Shown here: in pieces, positions 6,087 to 12,913 of the stretch
How the letters are laid out: the number at the start of each line of letters is the position of its first letter
Position numbering within the stretch: the first letter of the stretch is position 1
Source: CAYWNK01 sp047639615
GTDB lineage: Bacteria; Planctomycetota; UBA1135; GCA-002686595
Length of the DNA stretch: 12,913 nt
Assembly: GCA_047639615.1 (NCBI GenBank)
Contig: JBLIOL010000146.1
Coordinates: 1 to 12,913 of the forward strand
Direction: 5' to 3'
Notes under the pieces: generated by a model
Told to the model about the DNA's origin: nothing
What the model saw: only the letters and a program-made list of their open reading frames with translations
Database searches by the model: none
Program-made: the position numbers and the translations under genes

Positions 6087-6362
6087 TCAGCCGTAGGTGG
6101 CGCGCACCTCGCGTCGGATGCACTCGCGCTCGCTGGCGCTGACCACCAGGGGCACGGCGGCCTGATCGGCGGCGCCCATGGAGCTGAAGTTGCCGCGCGC
6201 CTCGCGCAGGCAGATGTGGTTGGCGCCCGAAACCTGGTCCAGGGCGTTCAAATCGGCACCATCGTCCTCCCAATAGCACACGCGGCAGATCTCATAGCCT
6301 GACCGGCAGCTGAGGGTGTAGTAGTCGCAACACGGACATTGATACTGACCATTTCCCACCAT
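6087..6362 (-). CDS. CPCC-type cysteine-rich protein
   Basis: This 91-aa protein is a member of the cysteine-rich CPCC family (Pfam Cys_rich_CPCC). It has CPCC at 9-12, the segment YEICRVCYWEDDG (23-35) with a second pair C26/C29, and the family's GANHICLREARGNF (46-59). Together C9, C12, C26 and C29 could hold a zinc ion as a small ribbon; that is inference. The family has no established function that I know of. The ATG at 6360-6362 starts a leftward three-gene unit, and 58 bp separate it from the divergent gene at 6421. It has no signal peptide, so it is presumably cytoplasmic. Confidence 0.88.
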   Translation of the reverse strand: MVGNGQYQCPCCDYYTLSCRSGYEICRVCYWEDDGADLNALDQVSGANHICLREARGNFSSMGAADQAAVPLVVSASERECIRREVRATYG

Positions 6363-6420
6363 GGGCTGCAGGCTAGCGGATGGGTTCAGCGGTAGCTAGG
6401 CCACGACATACCATGGGGGC
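6363..6420. promoter_or_regulatory. Short divergent intergenic region
   Basis: These 58 bp lie between the leftward CPCC gene and the rightward C25-like gene, so both promoters must fit here or overlap the coding ends. GCTAGC and GCTAGG elements recur near 6372 and 6394. I could not find a convincing -35/-10 pair. Confidence 0.4.
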
Positions 6421-8442
6421 ATGTTCTTGCTTGGCTCTCTCTCCCGTCGCTGCGCTGCTGCGGCGCTCTTGCCATGCTTGGCCGTCGGCGGATCCCAGGA
6501 TTCGCCACCCGAGCCTTGGGCGGCGCGCTTGGCCACTTCGCGCACGGTGGTGGACCGCGTGGTGATCGCCTTCGATGAGATCGGGTTCTTGGAGGAGATC
6601 GGGCGCTGGGATGCTGAGCGGTATTGGCCCGTGCTGCTCTGGGACTCAGCACTCTCGCCGGTGTTCCTGCGCGCCTTCCGGCCTGAGCAGGTCTTGTTCG
6701 CGCGCTACGGAAGCGGCGCGGCGCCTGACTTCGAGCGAGGACTGCAGGCGGTCGTCGAGGGTTGGGGGATCGAGCTCGAGGAGCGCAGCCCAAGCGACCT
6801 GGCCGATGCCCTGCGCGGCGCAGGCAGGCCGCCCCAGGGCGCGGTGTTGCTCTCGAGCACGTCGCCGGAATTCCTCGGCGGTTTGGCCCTGGCAGCGGGG
6901 CGCTTTCACCTGCCGCTCGAGCTGCCGGCGAGCGAGACGCACACGCAGCGGGTTCCCTACGAGCGCGCGATCGAGTTGCGCGACACGTTGCGTGAGCAGC
7001 TGGACTTGGCCGAGGTGGGCTACAGCGAGCGCTTCGACGAGTTGGACTTCATCACCGTGGCTAACGATTGGCCCTTCGCCTATGGAGCGCCGGGTGATGA
7101 CGCCCATCCAGGTGCTTACACCCTCGACGATCTCTTGGCGCGCCGGGATGATCAGCGGCGCTGGGGCTGGGTTGGGCGCTTCATGGGCGGTTCGACACGC
7201 TCGGTGTACATGGCCATGGGCGCGCTCTTTCTACAACCTGAGTCCGGGCGCTTTTGGAGTCGTTACGACCCTGGGAACAAGGTCTTTGGCGCGTTCGATC
7301 CGGCCGCGGCCCTGGCGGAGTTTGAGCAACGCTTTCCGGTCGAGGTGATCCGCCACCCGGACGCGACCCTCGAGCGCTGGCGGGCGGAGACCTGGCCTGC
7401 GGGCAATCGCTTTGGCTTCCTCTATGTGAACTCCTCCGGCGGTGCTCGCAGCTGGTCCATGTCCGGCGCAGGCGCGACCCATCTTGATGTGCCGGGCGTC
7501 TTCGCTGGCAATGTGGCCTCGGTGGTGCACTACACGCATTCGGGCTCGGCTGGGCGCCCCTGGGATGTGGACAGTATTGCGGGGCGCTGGATGGCGGGCG
7601 GGTCCTACATCTACTTCGGTAGTCATGCGGAACCCTACCTGCAGTCATTCGTGTCGCCGAAGCAATTGGCCCAGCGCCTAGCCCAGGGCTTGCCCCTGGG
7701 TGCGGCCATGCGGGTTGACTACGACCCCGCAGCTAGGGGCGCTCGGGAGATGAAAGTGGATGGGGAGAACCGGCGCGTGGGGTTCAACATGTCGGGCCCT
7801 TGGAAGCTCGCCTATTTCGGCGATCCGAGCTACAGGCTGACGGGGGTGCGCACGGTGCGGATGGCTGCGGGCGACGCGGGAGTTCTTTCTGGTAAGCACT
7901 TCAAGCGCGCTGCGGACTTCAGCAAGCAGCGCCCGAGGCCAGCCAGTCTTGCGCTCGCGCACCGGGCGGCGCGGGTGGCGATCTCCTTGCTTGCGGCTGA
8001 GCCGAAGGCCGCCGACCGCAGCTGGAAGAAGGACCTAGCGGGTCTAACGGACGCGGGAGATCGGGCCATTTTTGCCCGAGAGGCCATGCGGGTTTGGCTC
8101 GGGGAGCGCGGCGCGGCCTCGGAGCGTGAGCGGGGCAAGCCCAAGAAGTGGCTCGAGCTGCCGAACAGCCTAGAGGCGCTGCTTGCGGAAGGACCCCTGG
8201 CGCCGTCGATTGGGCTCGCTACAACGGACTTCGTGCGCGCCGAACTCGCCCGGCTCGAGGGTTCCTCCGAGGCAGGTATGGTGAGCAAGAAGGAGCGCGA
8301 GGCAGCTGGCTTTCTGCTTCGATTACTCGCGTTGGTGCCGCACTCGAAGGTCTCGACGGCGGCGATCTCCACGTGGATTGCAGGGCGAGCGGAGCGTTGG
8401 GAAATCACGACCGAGGAGCTGGGCGGTGGGAAGTTGCCCTGA
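6421..8442 (+). CDS. Exported protein with C25-peptidase-like features, lacking catalytic Cys
   Basis: The 673-aa product begins with an Arg-containing n-region and hydrophobic core (SRRCAAAALLPCLAVGG), so it is exported; the weak lipobox-like LLPC could make it a lipoprotein. Residues 45-95 (VVIAFDEIGFLEEIGRWDAERYWPVLLWD) form an alpha/beta unit. Residues 208-475 resemble gingipain-type (C25) or caspase-fold domains: VANDWPFAYG, WVGRFMGGSTRS (250-261), the strand FLYVNSSGG (333-341), VVHYTHSGSAG (368-378), IAGRWMAGGSYIYFGS (386-401) and YFGDPSYRL (465-473, like the C25 GDPSL). The last 190 residues are helical and charged. The only cysteines are C11 and C19 in the signal peptide, so cysteine-protease activity is very unlikely. 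The family assignment is by pattern only; the coding call is firm. Confidence 0.85.
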   Translation: MFLLGSLSRRCAAAALLPCLAVGGSQDSPPEPWAARLATSRTVVDRVVIAFDEIGFLEEIGRWDAERYWPVLLWDSALSPVFLRAFRPEQVLFARYGSGAAPDFERGLQAVVEGWGIELEERSPSDLADALRGAGRPPQGAVLLSSTSPEFLGGLALAAGRFHLPLELPASETHTQRVPYERAIELRDTLREQLDLAEVGYSERFDELDFITVANDWPFAYGAPGDDAHPGAYTLDDLLARRDDQRRWGWVGRFMGGSTRSVYMAMGALFLQPESGRFWSRYDPGNKVFGAFDPAAALAEFEQRFPVEVIRHPDATLERWRAETWPAGNRFGFLYVNSSGGARSWSMSGAGATHLDVPGVFAGNVASVVHYTHSGSAGRPWDVDSIAGRWMAGGSYIYFGSHAEPYLQSFVSPKQLAQRLAQGLPLGAAMRVDYDPAARGAREMKVDGENRRVGFNMSGPWKLAYFGDPSYRLTGVRTVRMAAGDAGVLSGKHFKRAADFSKQRPRPASLALAHRAARVAISLLAAEPKAADRSWKKDLAGLTDAGDRAIFAREAMRVWLGERGAASERERGKPKKWLELPNSLEALLAEGPLAPSIGLATTDFVRAELARLEGSSEAGMVSKKEREAAGFLLRLLALVPHSKVSTAAISTWIAGRAERWEITTEELGGGKLP

Positions 8443-8812
8443 TATGGGGAGCAAGCTCCCGCATTGGGGGTGCTTCAGGGCCGCTCGCGCGTCGATTGTA
8501 GGTCCCTTTGGATACTGTCTAGGTTGAGTGTGGTTCCGTCGGGCTCAGCAGGCTCCGAATCGGGCTTCTTGATGGCGTGAGGGGCAACTAGCAGAGCTTG
8601 TCCATAGTGCAAGGGCCTGCGCACCTGGCCGACTAGCCTGGAATGCCCTCCACGCCACCGGCAGCCCAGCTTCTTCACGGCCACGACCACACCAAACCTA
8701 GTCAGTATCGTCCCTTTGCGTCTGGGGCTTGGCCCACGGATTGCTAAGGGTGCTTAATGAGGTACCGACGGTGCCTCACGCCATCTGATTCCAACCCTGC
8801 TACTGCTCTCCC
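8443..8812. other. 370-bp gap with two hairpins
   Basis: No convincing gene lies here. Just after the stop of the C25-like gene a short hairpin (GGGAGC/GCTCCC, 8447-8460) has no T-run and may be a weak terminator. A second hairpin sits at 8759-8777 and is listed separately. A 71-codon minus-strand frame (8475-8690) has no ribosome binding site or family resemblance. I see no tRNA. Confidence 0.5.
8759..8777. promoter_or_regulatory. Hairpin or operator upstream of the repeat protein
   Basis: GAGGTACC (8759-8766) and GGTGCCTC (8770-8777) form an 8-bp inverted repeat with one T-G pair and a 3-nt loop, ending 35 bp before the ATG at 8813. It could be an operator or a leader hairpin. Confidence 0.4.
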
Positions 8813-11707
8813 ATGCGCAAGCCGATCCTGCTTCTGCTCCTAGTCCTCATCGCCGCCGCCATCGGCACGGTCCTGACCATGGACGACCCCAAGGCCAATG
8901 GTCTGGAGGTCGGCTTTGAGGCGCCGTCCGGAAAGGCCGTGGCGCCTGACGCGCCGACCGAGCTCGCTAAGGCGCAGCTCGACTCCGGGGAGGGGCGTGC
9001 GGCGGTGGAGCCCCAGGCGGCCGACAGCCCCGCGGAAAAGACCCAGGCTAGCAACTCGCCCCAGAGCAGCGCCGGGTGGATCACTGGGCGCTTGGTGGAT
9101 GCCGCTGGCAAGCCGATCGCTTCGGTACCGGTTGTGCTCAATCCTCGCTCCGTTGGCGTTCGATTCAGCCGTGAGGAGGAACCCGCGCCTACGGAGGGCA
9201 CCACCAACAAGGCCGGCGAGTTCCGCCTGCGCCTAGCTGCCGAGAGCTTGCACCTGCGGGTCATGGCCGAGGGCTTCGCGCGCTTCGACCAGAGAGTCGG
9301 CGGCTTGACCAGCGAGGGCTTCGACTTCGGTGATGTGGTGCTCGACGCCGGCGTGTTGCTCTCCGGGCGAGTGGTCGGCGCAAGCGGCCAGGGCATCGAA
9401 GGTGTGAGCATCATGCAGGAGAACCCCAACGCGGGTGAGGGGCTCAGCTTCTTCTCGGGTGGGGATGTGCAGGTAGCGACCAGCGAAGAGGACGGCAACT
9501 TCCGCGTCACCAGTCAGGCCGTGGGTCCCTGGCGTCTGCGCTTCGTGCACAAGGAATATCAGGACCGCATGGAAGAGGGACGCACGGCAAGCTCAGGCGA
9601 AGTCGTGGCGGGCCTGGAGATCGAACTGAGCCCCGGGGGAATCATCGCAGGGTCGGTCAGCCAACTGAAGGGGGTGGATCTTGCGCAACTAAGTGTTCAG
9701 GCGCTGCCTGTTCCGTCCAGGACGAATGCTGCGGCTTTCCTCGGCGCTGGTCGCTCGGCAGATGTCCGCAGTGACGGGAGCTTTGAATTGCTGGGTCTCG
9801 AGCAGGAGGGCAAGTATCGCCTTAGCGTGCGCGAAGCCAGCATGTCCACGGACGAGCGCCAGTCGCCGCGCCGCAGCGCCAGCGTGGAGGCTGTGGTGGG
9901 GGATGGCAACATCGTGCTCATCTATGGCACCGGTGCGCGGGTGCGCTGGCAGGCGCGCGAAGTGGGCACGGACCTTCCGGTGGAGAGCTATGCCTTCACT
10001 ATGGTGCGCCAAGGACAAATCAGCATCGGCGATCCCACGGGACTTGGAGCTACCGAACGGCCCGAGGGTCGCGCCGAGAGCGTCGGCCTTTGGCCCGGCG
10101 AACAACCCCAGAGCTACACCCTGACCCTGAGCGCACCGGGTTTCCGAACCCTTGAGCAAGCCGGGATCAGCGTACAGCAGGGTCAGACAGTGGATTTGGG
10201 CGTGCTTCTGCTCACTCCCAGTCCGAGCCTGCGGGTCACTGTCACCGATGCGAAGAGTGGCGAGCCCGTAGCGGGCGCGCACGTTGCATTCCGCCCCGAG
10301 GGTGCCGAAGAAAGTACACCGGGCATGGTACGCATGCGCGTTGGCCCGGGTGGCCGCGCCCTGGATGAGCGCGGCGTGATGGCCACAACCGATGAGGAGG
10401 GTGTGGCTATCTTGAGCGTGGAGTCGCCCTACACGGGGCCTTTGACCATCCGCAAATCCGGCTACGCGCCCTTCACCCGCGAAGGGGTGGAAGGACCCAG
10501 CACCGGCCGAGTGGATCTGTCCGAGACTCTGCGCCGCGGTGGCAGCGTAGTCGTGGCTCTGGTGGATTCCGAGGGCGCGCCCAAGTCGGGCGTATCTATC
10601 GAATACCGCGACGGCGAGGGACCGGGCCAGCACCAAAGCCAGCGTACCAACGCCGACGGGGAAGCGCTCTTCGCGAACCTCTCGCCCGGATCCCACGGTT
10701 TCCGGGTCGCTGCTCCGGGTGCGGAGCGGCCCGTGGGGGTGGTAGTCCGAGGCATGACGCCTTCGGGGGCCGCCTGGGATGAGGTAAATCTAGTCGGCGA
10801 GGAGGAGCAGGAGCTGCTGCTTCAGATGCCGCCCCGCACGGTTCTTAGTGGCACCGTGCGCGAGGACGGCAAGCCCCTGGCGGGCGCACTCGTGAGCTTG
10901 CGGGAAGACTCGCCCAGTGGGCGCATGGCAGCTAACTTTGGTAGCTCCAACCGCGTGACCACCGACAGCGATGGACGCTTCGAGCTAGGGGAGACAAGCC
11001 CCGGCGCCCACGTGCTTACGGTAGATCACACGAATCGTGCCATGCCCTATGAACTCGACGTGCTCCTCGTCGCGGAGACCGAGTCCATGCGCGTGGACTT
11101 GCCGATCACCATCGTCGAAGGCCGCGTGCGCGATGAGGAGGGTCACCCGATCGCCGGTGCGGAAGTGCGCGGCGTGCTCCCGCAGCGCGGCGGCATGCGC
11201 ATGATGATTACCATGTCGGATGACGAGGGTGCGCCGGCTGCCATCAGCGTGGACACAGGCGATGCCAATGTGGTCTACACGGATGAGGACGGACGCTATC
11301 TCATGCGCGGCGTTGCTGCCGACGTGCCCTTCAAGATTGAAGTGCGCGCGGAGGGCTACAAGGTGGCCCGCTCGGAGGATTTGGAGCTAGCTCCTGGCGA
11401 ACAACGTACGGACTTTGATGTGGCCGTGGCTCAGGGTGGGCAGGTGACGGTGGAGGTCCTGACCGCGGACGGCAAGCCGGCCACCAGCTCCATGGTGGAA
11501 GCGCGCTACGTGGGTGAGCTCAGCGGGATCACACCGCGCATGGTTCCCGTGCGCAGTAACGAGGTGCTGCTCGAAGACATGGAAATCGGTCCCTGGGAGA
11601 TTCGCCTGCGCAGCTTCCGAAGCATGGGCAGCGGAGCTGAAGAGGCCGAGCCGACCCCGATCGTGGTCGAGCGTGGTGGCGAGCACCGGCTCCAGCTGGA
11701 CGCCTAA
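8813..11707 (+). CDS. Secreted or anchored protein of about nine carboxypeptidase-regulatory-like repeats
   Basis: The 964-aa product starts with MRKP and a long hydrophobic segment (ILLLLLVLIAAAIGTVL, 5-21) without a clear cleavage site, so it is either exported or anchored by its N terminus. A linker rich in Ala, Glu and Pro (25-87) follows. The rest is about nine beta-sandwich units of 90-110 residues, each opening with G.V.D..G.P..G..V and closing with T..DG.F.L. Clear examples are ITGRLVDAAGKPIASVPVVL (90-109), LSGRVVGASGQGIEGVSI (183-200), VTVTDAKSGEPVAGAHVAF (475-493), LSGTVREDGKPLAGALVSL (678-696) and VEGRVRDEEGHPIAGAEVRG (768-787). This is the CarboxypepD_reg-like/transthyretin-like fold. 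No catalytic domain is visible, so an adhesive, structural or envelope role is likely. No Shine-Dalgarno precedes the ATG. Confidence 0.9.
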   Translation: MRKPILLLLLVLIAAAIGTVLTMDDPKANGLEVGFEAPSGKAVAPDAPTELAKAQLDSGEGRAAVEPQAADSPAEKTQASNSPQSSAGWITGRLVDAAGKPIASVPVVLNPRSVGVRFSREEEPAPTEGTTNKAGEFRLRLAAESLHLRVMAEGFARFDQRVGGLTSEGFDFGDVVLDAGVLLSGRVVGASGQGIEGVSIMQENPNAGEGLSFFSGGDVQVATSEEDGNFRVTSQAVGPWRLRFVHKEYQDRMEEGRTASSGEVVAGLEIELSPGGIIAGSVSQLKGVDLAQLSVQALPVPSRTNAAAFLGAGRSADVRSDGSFELLGLEQEGKYRLSVREASMSTDERQSPRRSASVEAVVGDGNIVLIYGTGARVRWQAREVGTDLPVESYAFTMVRQGQISIGDPTGLGATERPEGRAESVGLWPGEQPQSYTLTLSAPGFRTLEQAGISVQQGQTVDLGVLLLTPSPSLRVTVTDAKSGEPVAGAHVAFRPEGAEESTPGMVRMRVGPGGRALDERGVMATTDEEGVAILSVESPYTGPLTIRKSGYAPFTREGVEGPSTGRVDLSETLRRGGSVVVALVDSEGAPKSGVSIEYRDGEGPGQHQSQRTNADGEALFANLSPGSHGFRVAAPGAERPVGVVVRGMTPSGAAWDEVNLVGEEEQELLLQMPPRTVLSGTVREDGKPLAGALVSLREDSPSGRMAANFGSSNRVTTDSDGRFELGETSPGAHVLTVDHTNRAMPYELDVLLVAETESMRVDLPITIVEGRVRDEEGHPIAGAEVRGVLPQRGGMRMMITMSDDEGAPAAISVDTGDANVVYTDEDGRYLMRGVAADVPFKIEVRAEGYKVARSEDLELAPGEQRTDFDVAVAQGGQVTVEVLTADGKPATSSMVEARYVGELSGITPRMVPVRSNEVLLEDMEIGPWEIRLRSFRSMGSGAEEAEPTPIVVERGGEHRLQLDA

Positions 11708-11739
11708 ATCGCCCTGGGGATGCCCAACACGCCCTGCGT

Positions 11740-11758
11740 GACCCCTTCCGGGAGGGTC
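11740..11758 (+). terminator. Weak hairpin between repeat protein and sulfatase genes
   Basis: GACCC (11740-11744) pairs with GGGTC (11754-11758) around a 9-nt loop, 32 nt after the repeat protein's stop. There is no T-run, so it is only a candidate terminator or attenuator in the 88-bp gap before the sulfatase gene. Confidence 0.3.
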
Positions 11759-11795
11759 TCGAAGTCGTAATCCAGGCAGTGGGTATGCTCTATGT

Positions 11796-12913
11796 ATGCC
11801 CAGCGCCCCAAGCTCGCTATCAGTCCTGCTCGCCATCGCCCTGGGAACTTGCGCTATAGCAAGCTCATCAGGGGCAGATGAAGGACCGCCCAATGTCGTC
11901 GTGATCCTGCTCGACGATGTGGGCGTCGACCGGGTTGGTGCGTATGGCGCCCATCCTAATCCTGGCCGGACGCCGACCCTGGACGCGCTCTGCGAGGCGG
12001 GCGCCATGTTCCGCAATGCCTGGAGCATGCCCCTCTGCAGTCCGACCCGGGCCAGCCTGCTCACGGGGCGCTATCCCTCGAGGCATAGGGTTGGAGCGCA
12101 GATTCAGCCGCACAACCCCAACTCGGCGCAGCTCGATCCGGCGGAGATCATCATCCCAGAGTGCCTGCACTCCCACAGCAACCGAGTGGTGGGCAAGTGG
12201 CACCTGAAGCGTCACGGCGTACCCGCCACCCATCCCCTCGATACAGGTTTCGACGGGCACGTGGGCTCACTCTTCAATCTCAATGGCATGGGCTATTGGG
12301 ACTGGCGCAAGTTCACGGACGGCCAGTACACGAACGAACCGAAGTACGCGACCACGGTGACGAACGAGGATGCGCTCCTGGCCCTCAGCCAGCTGCCGGA
12401 GCCGCGCTTCCTCTACGTGGCGTACAACGCCGCGCACGGTCCCTTCCACGTGCCGCCTTCCAACCTGCACAGCTATGGTCAGCCGATGGGCGACCCCATG
12501 CAGTTTCGAGCCATGGCCGAGGCCATGGATCGCGAGCTAGCGCAGTTGATCGAGGCCATCGACCTCTCGAATACCTACCTGTTTATTCTGGGCGACAACG
12601 GCACGCCCAACTCGGCGGTGGATGCGCCGCACGATCCTACTCACGCCAAGGCCACCCTCTACGAGGGCGGCGTCAACGTGCCCTTCATCGTGCTCGGTCC
12701 CGGCGTGGTGCCGGGGGAGCGTCAAGCTCTGGTGGGGGTGACGGATGTCTTTGCCACGATCATGGAGCTCACCGGAAGCGTGGCCACGGCGGAGGACTCG
12801 ATCAGCTTCGTGGACGTGCTCTACAACGTTGGCGAGTTGGGCCAGCGCGAGTTCCTCTACGCAGAGAAGTTCGACTCCTTTAGCAGTGGAACACCCCTGG
12901 AACGTGCCATTCG
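11796..12913 (+). CDS. Exported sulfatase (Cys-type), 3' end beyond window
   Basis: This sulfatase would hydrolyse sulfate esters, most likely on sulfated polysaccharides, in the periplasm or outside the cell. The window holds 372 codons. Residues 1-26 form a signal peptide (MPSAPSSLSVLLAIALGTCA), unusual in lacking a positive n-region; the LGTC at 16-19 is only weakly lipobox-like. Metal-binding DD is at D40-D41 (VVILLDDVG). The formylglycine signature C-S-P-T-R is at 81-85, followed by ASLLTGRYP. Other active-site segments are VGKWHLK (132-138), AAHGPFH (212-218), LGDNG (265-269) and HAKATLYEGGVNVPF (283-297). The cysteine must be converted to formylglycine by a maturase (FGE or anSME) not encoded here. 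The ATG at 11796 is the only start in the open frame, which has a stop at 11739; no Shine-Dalgarno is seen. The C-terminal part is cut off by the right edge. Confidence 0.95.
   Translation, partial: MPSAPSSLSVLLAIALGTCAIASSSGADEGPPNVVVILLDDVGVDRVGAYGAHPNPGRTPTLDALCEAGAMFRNAWSMPLCSPTRASLLTGRYPSRHRVGAQIQPHNPNSAQLDPAEIIIPECLHSHSNRVVGKWHLKRHGVPATHPLDTGFDGHVGSLFNLNGMGYWDWRKFTDGQYTNEPKYATTVTNEDALLALSQLPEPRFLYVAYNAAHGPFHVPPSNLHSYGQPMGDPMQFRAMAEAMDRELAQLIEAIDLSNTYLFILGDNGTPNSAVDAPHDPTHAKATLYEGGVNVPFIVLGPGVVPGERQALVGVTDVFATIMELTGSVATAEDSISFVDVLYNVGELGQREFLYAEKFDSFSSGTPLERAI

Noticed and set aside
5482..6279. Long upstream extension of the 108-aa gene's frame
   Set aside because: This part lies over the diiron and CPCC genes, is extremely Arg/Pro/Gly-rich and ends in protein-like sequence only after 5481.
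8475..8690. Minus-strand 71-codon frame in the gap
   Set aside because: No ribosome binding site, no recognisable family, and composition does not differ clearly from chance.
9689..10696. Minus-strand 335-codon frame inside the repeat protein gene
   Set aside because: Antisense to a gene with clear repeated domain structure; His/Ala-rich shadow product without motifs.
1..12913. CRISPR array, insertion sequence, tRNA or phage genes
   Set aside because: No regularly spaced direct repeats, transposase motifs, cloverleaf sequence or phage proteins were seen on either strand.

Overview
This is a GC-rich bacterial window with a densely packed layout on both strands. No ribosomal or marker gene is present, so taxonomy is inference only. 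A large secreted protein built from carboxypeptidase-regulatory-like repeats, a Cys-type sulfatase and a secreted protein with C25-peptidase-like features together suggest Planctomycetota or a similar group rich in secreted sulfatases. The recognisable catabolic core is the aerobic benzoyl-CoA epoxidation (Box) pathway.

Layout. (1) 1-203, minus: the start of a secreted protein that runs off the left edge. (2) 204-535: a gap with several inverted repeats, including a very long hairpin just after boxB that probably ends the box transcript. (3) 536-3663, minus: boxC (TTG start with a strong ribosome binding site) then boxB, 47 bp apart. (4) 3664-3785: divergent control region with seven G-runs and a short perfect inverted repeat. 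(5) 3786-4917, plus: a BoxR/BzdR-type regulator (HTH fused to a shikimate-kinase-like domain), followed 7 bp later by a small YjbR/MmcQ-family gene. (6) 5155-6362, minus: a tight three-gene cluster of a CPCC cysteine-rich protein, a COQ7-like diiron ferritin-fold protein and an unrecognised 108-aa protein. (7) 6421-8442, plus: a 673-aa exported protein with C25-like features but no cysteine outside its signal peptide. (8) 8443-8812: non-coding gap. (9) 8813-11707, plus: a 964-aa secreted or anchored protein with about nine beta-sandwich repeats. (10) 11796 to the right edge, plus: an exported sulfatase with the CSPTR signature.

How it fits together. BoxB epoxidises benzoyl-CoA and BoxC opens the ring hydrolytically. 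The divergent regulator is of the type that senses benzoyl-CoA and represses such genes. BoxA (the reductase for BoxB), a benzoate-CoA ligase and the downstream aldehyde dehydrogenase are not in the window, so the pathway must be completed elsewhere. The right half (C25-like protein, repeat protein, sulfatase) looks like envelope or secreted accessory content with no visible link to benzoate metabolism. The least explained items are the three-gene CPCC/diiron cluster, the cysteine-less C25-like protein and the G-run-rich DNA at both box gene starts.
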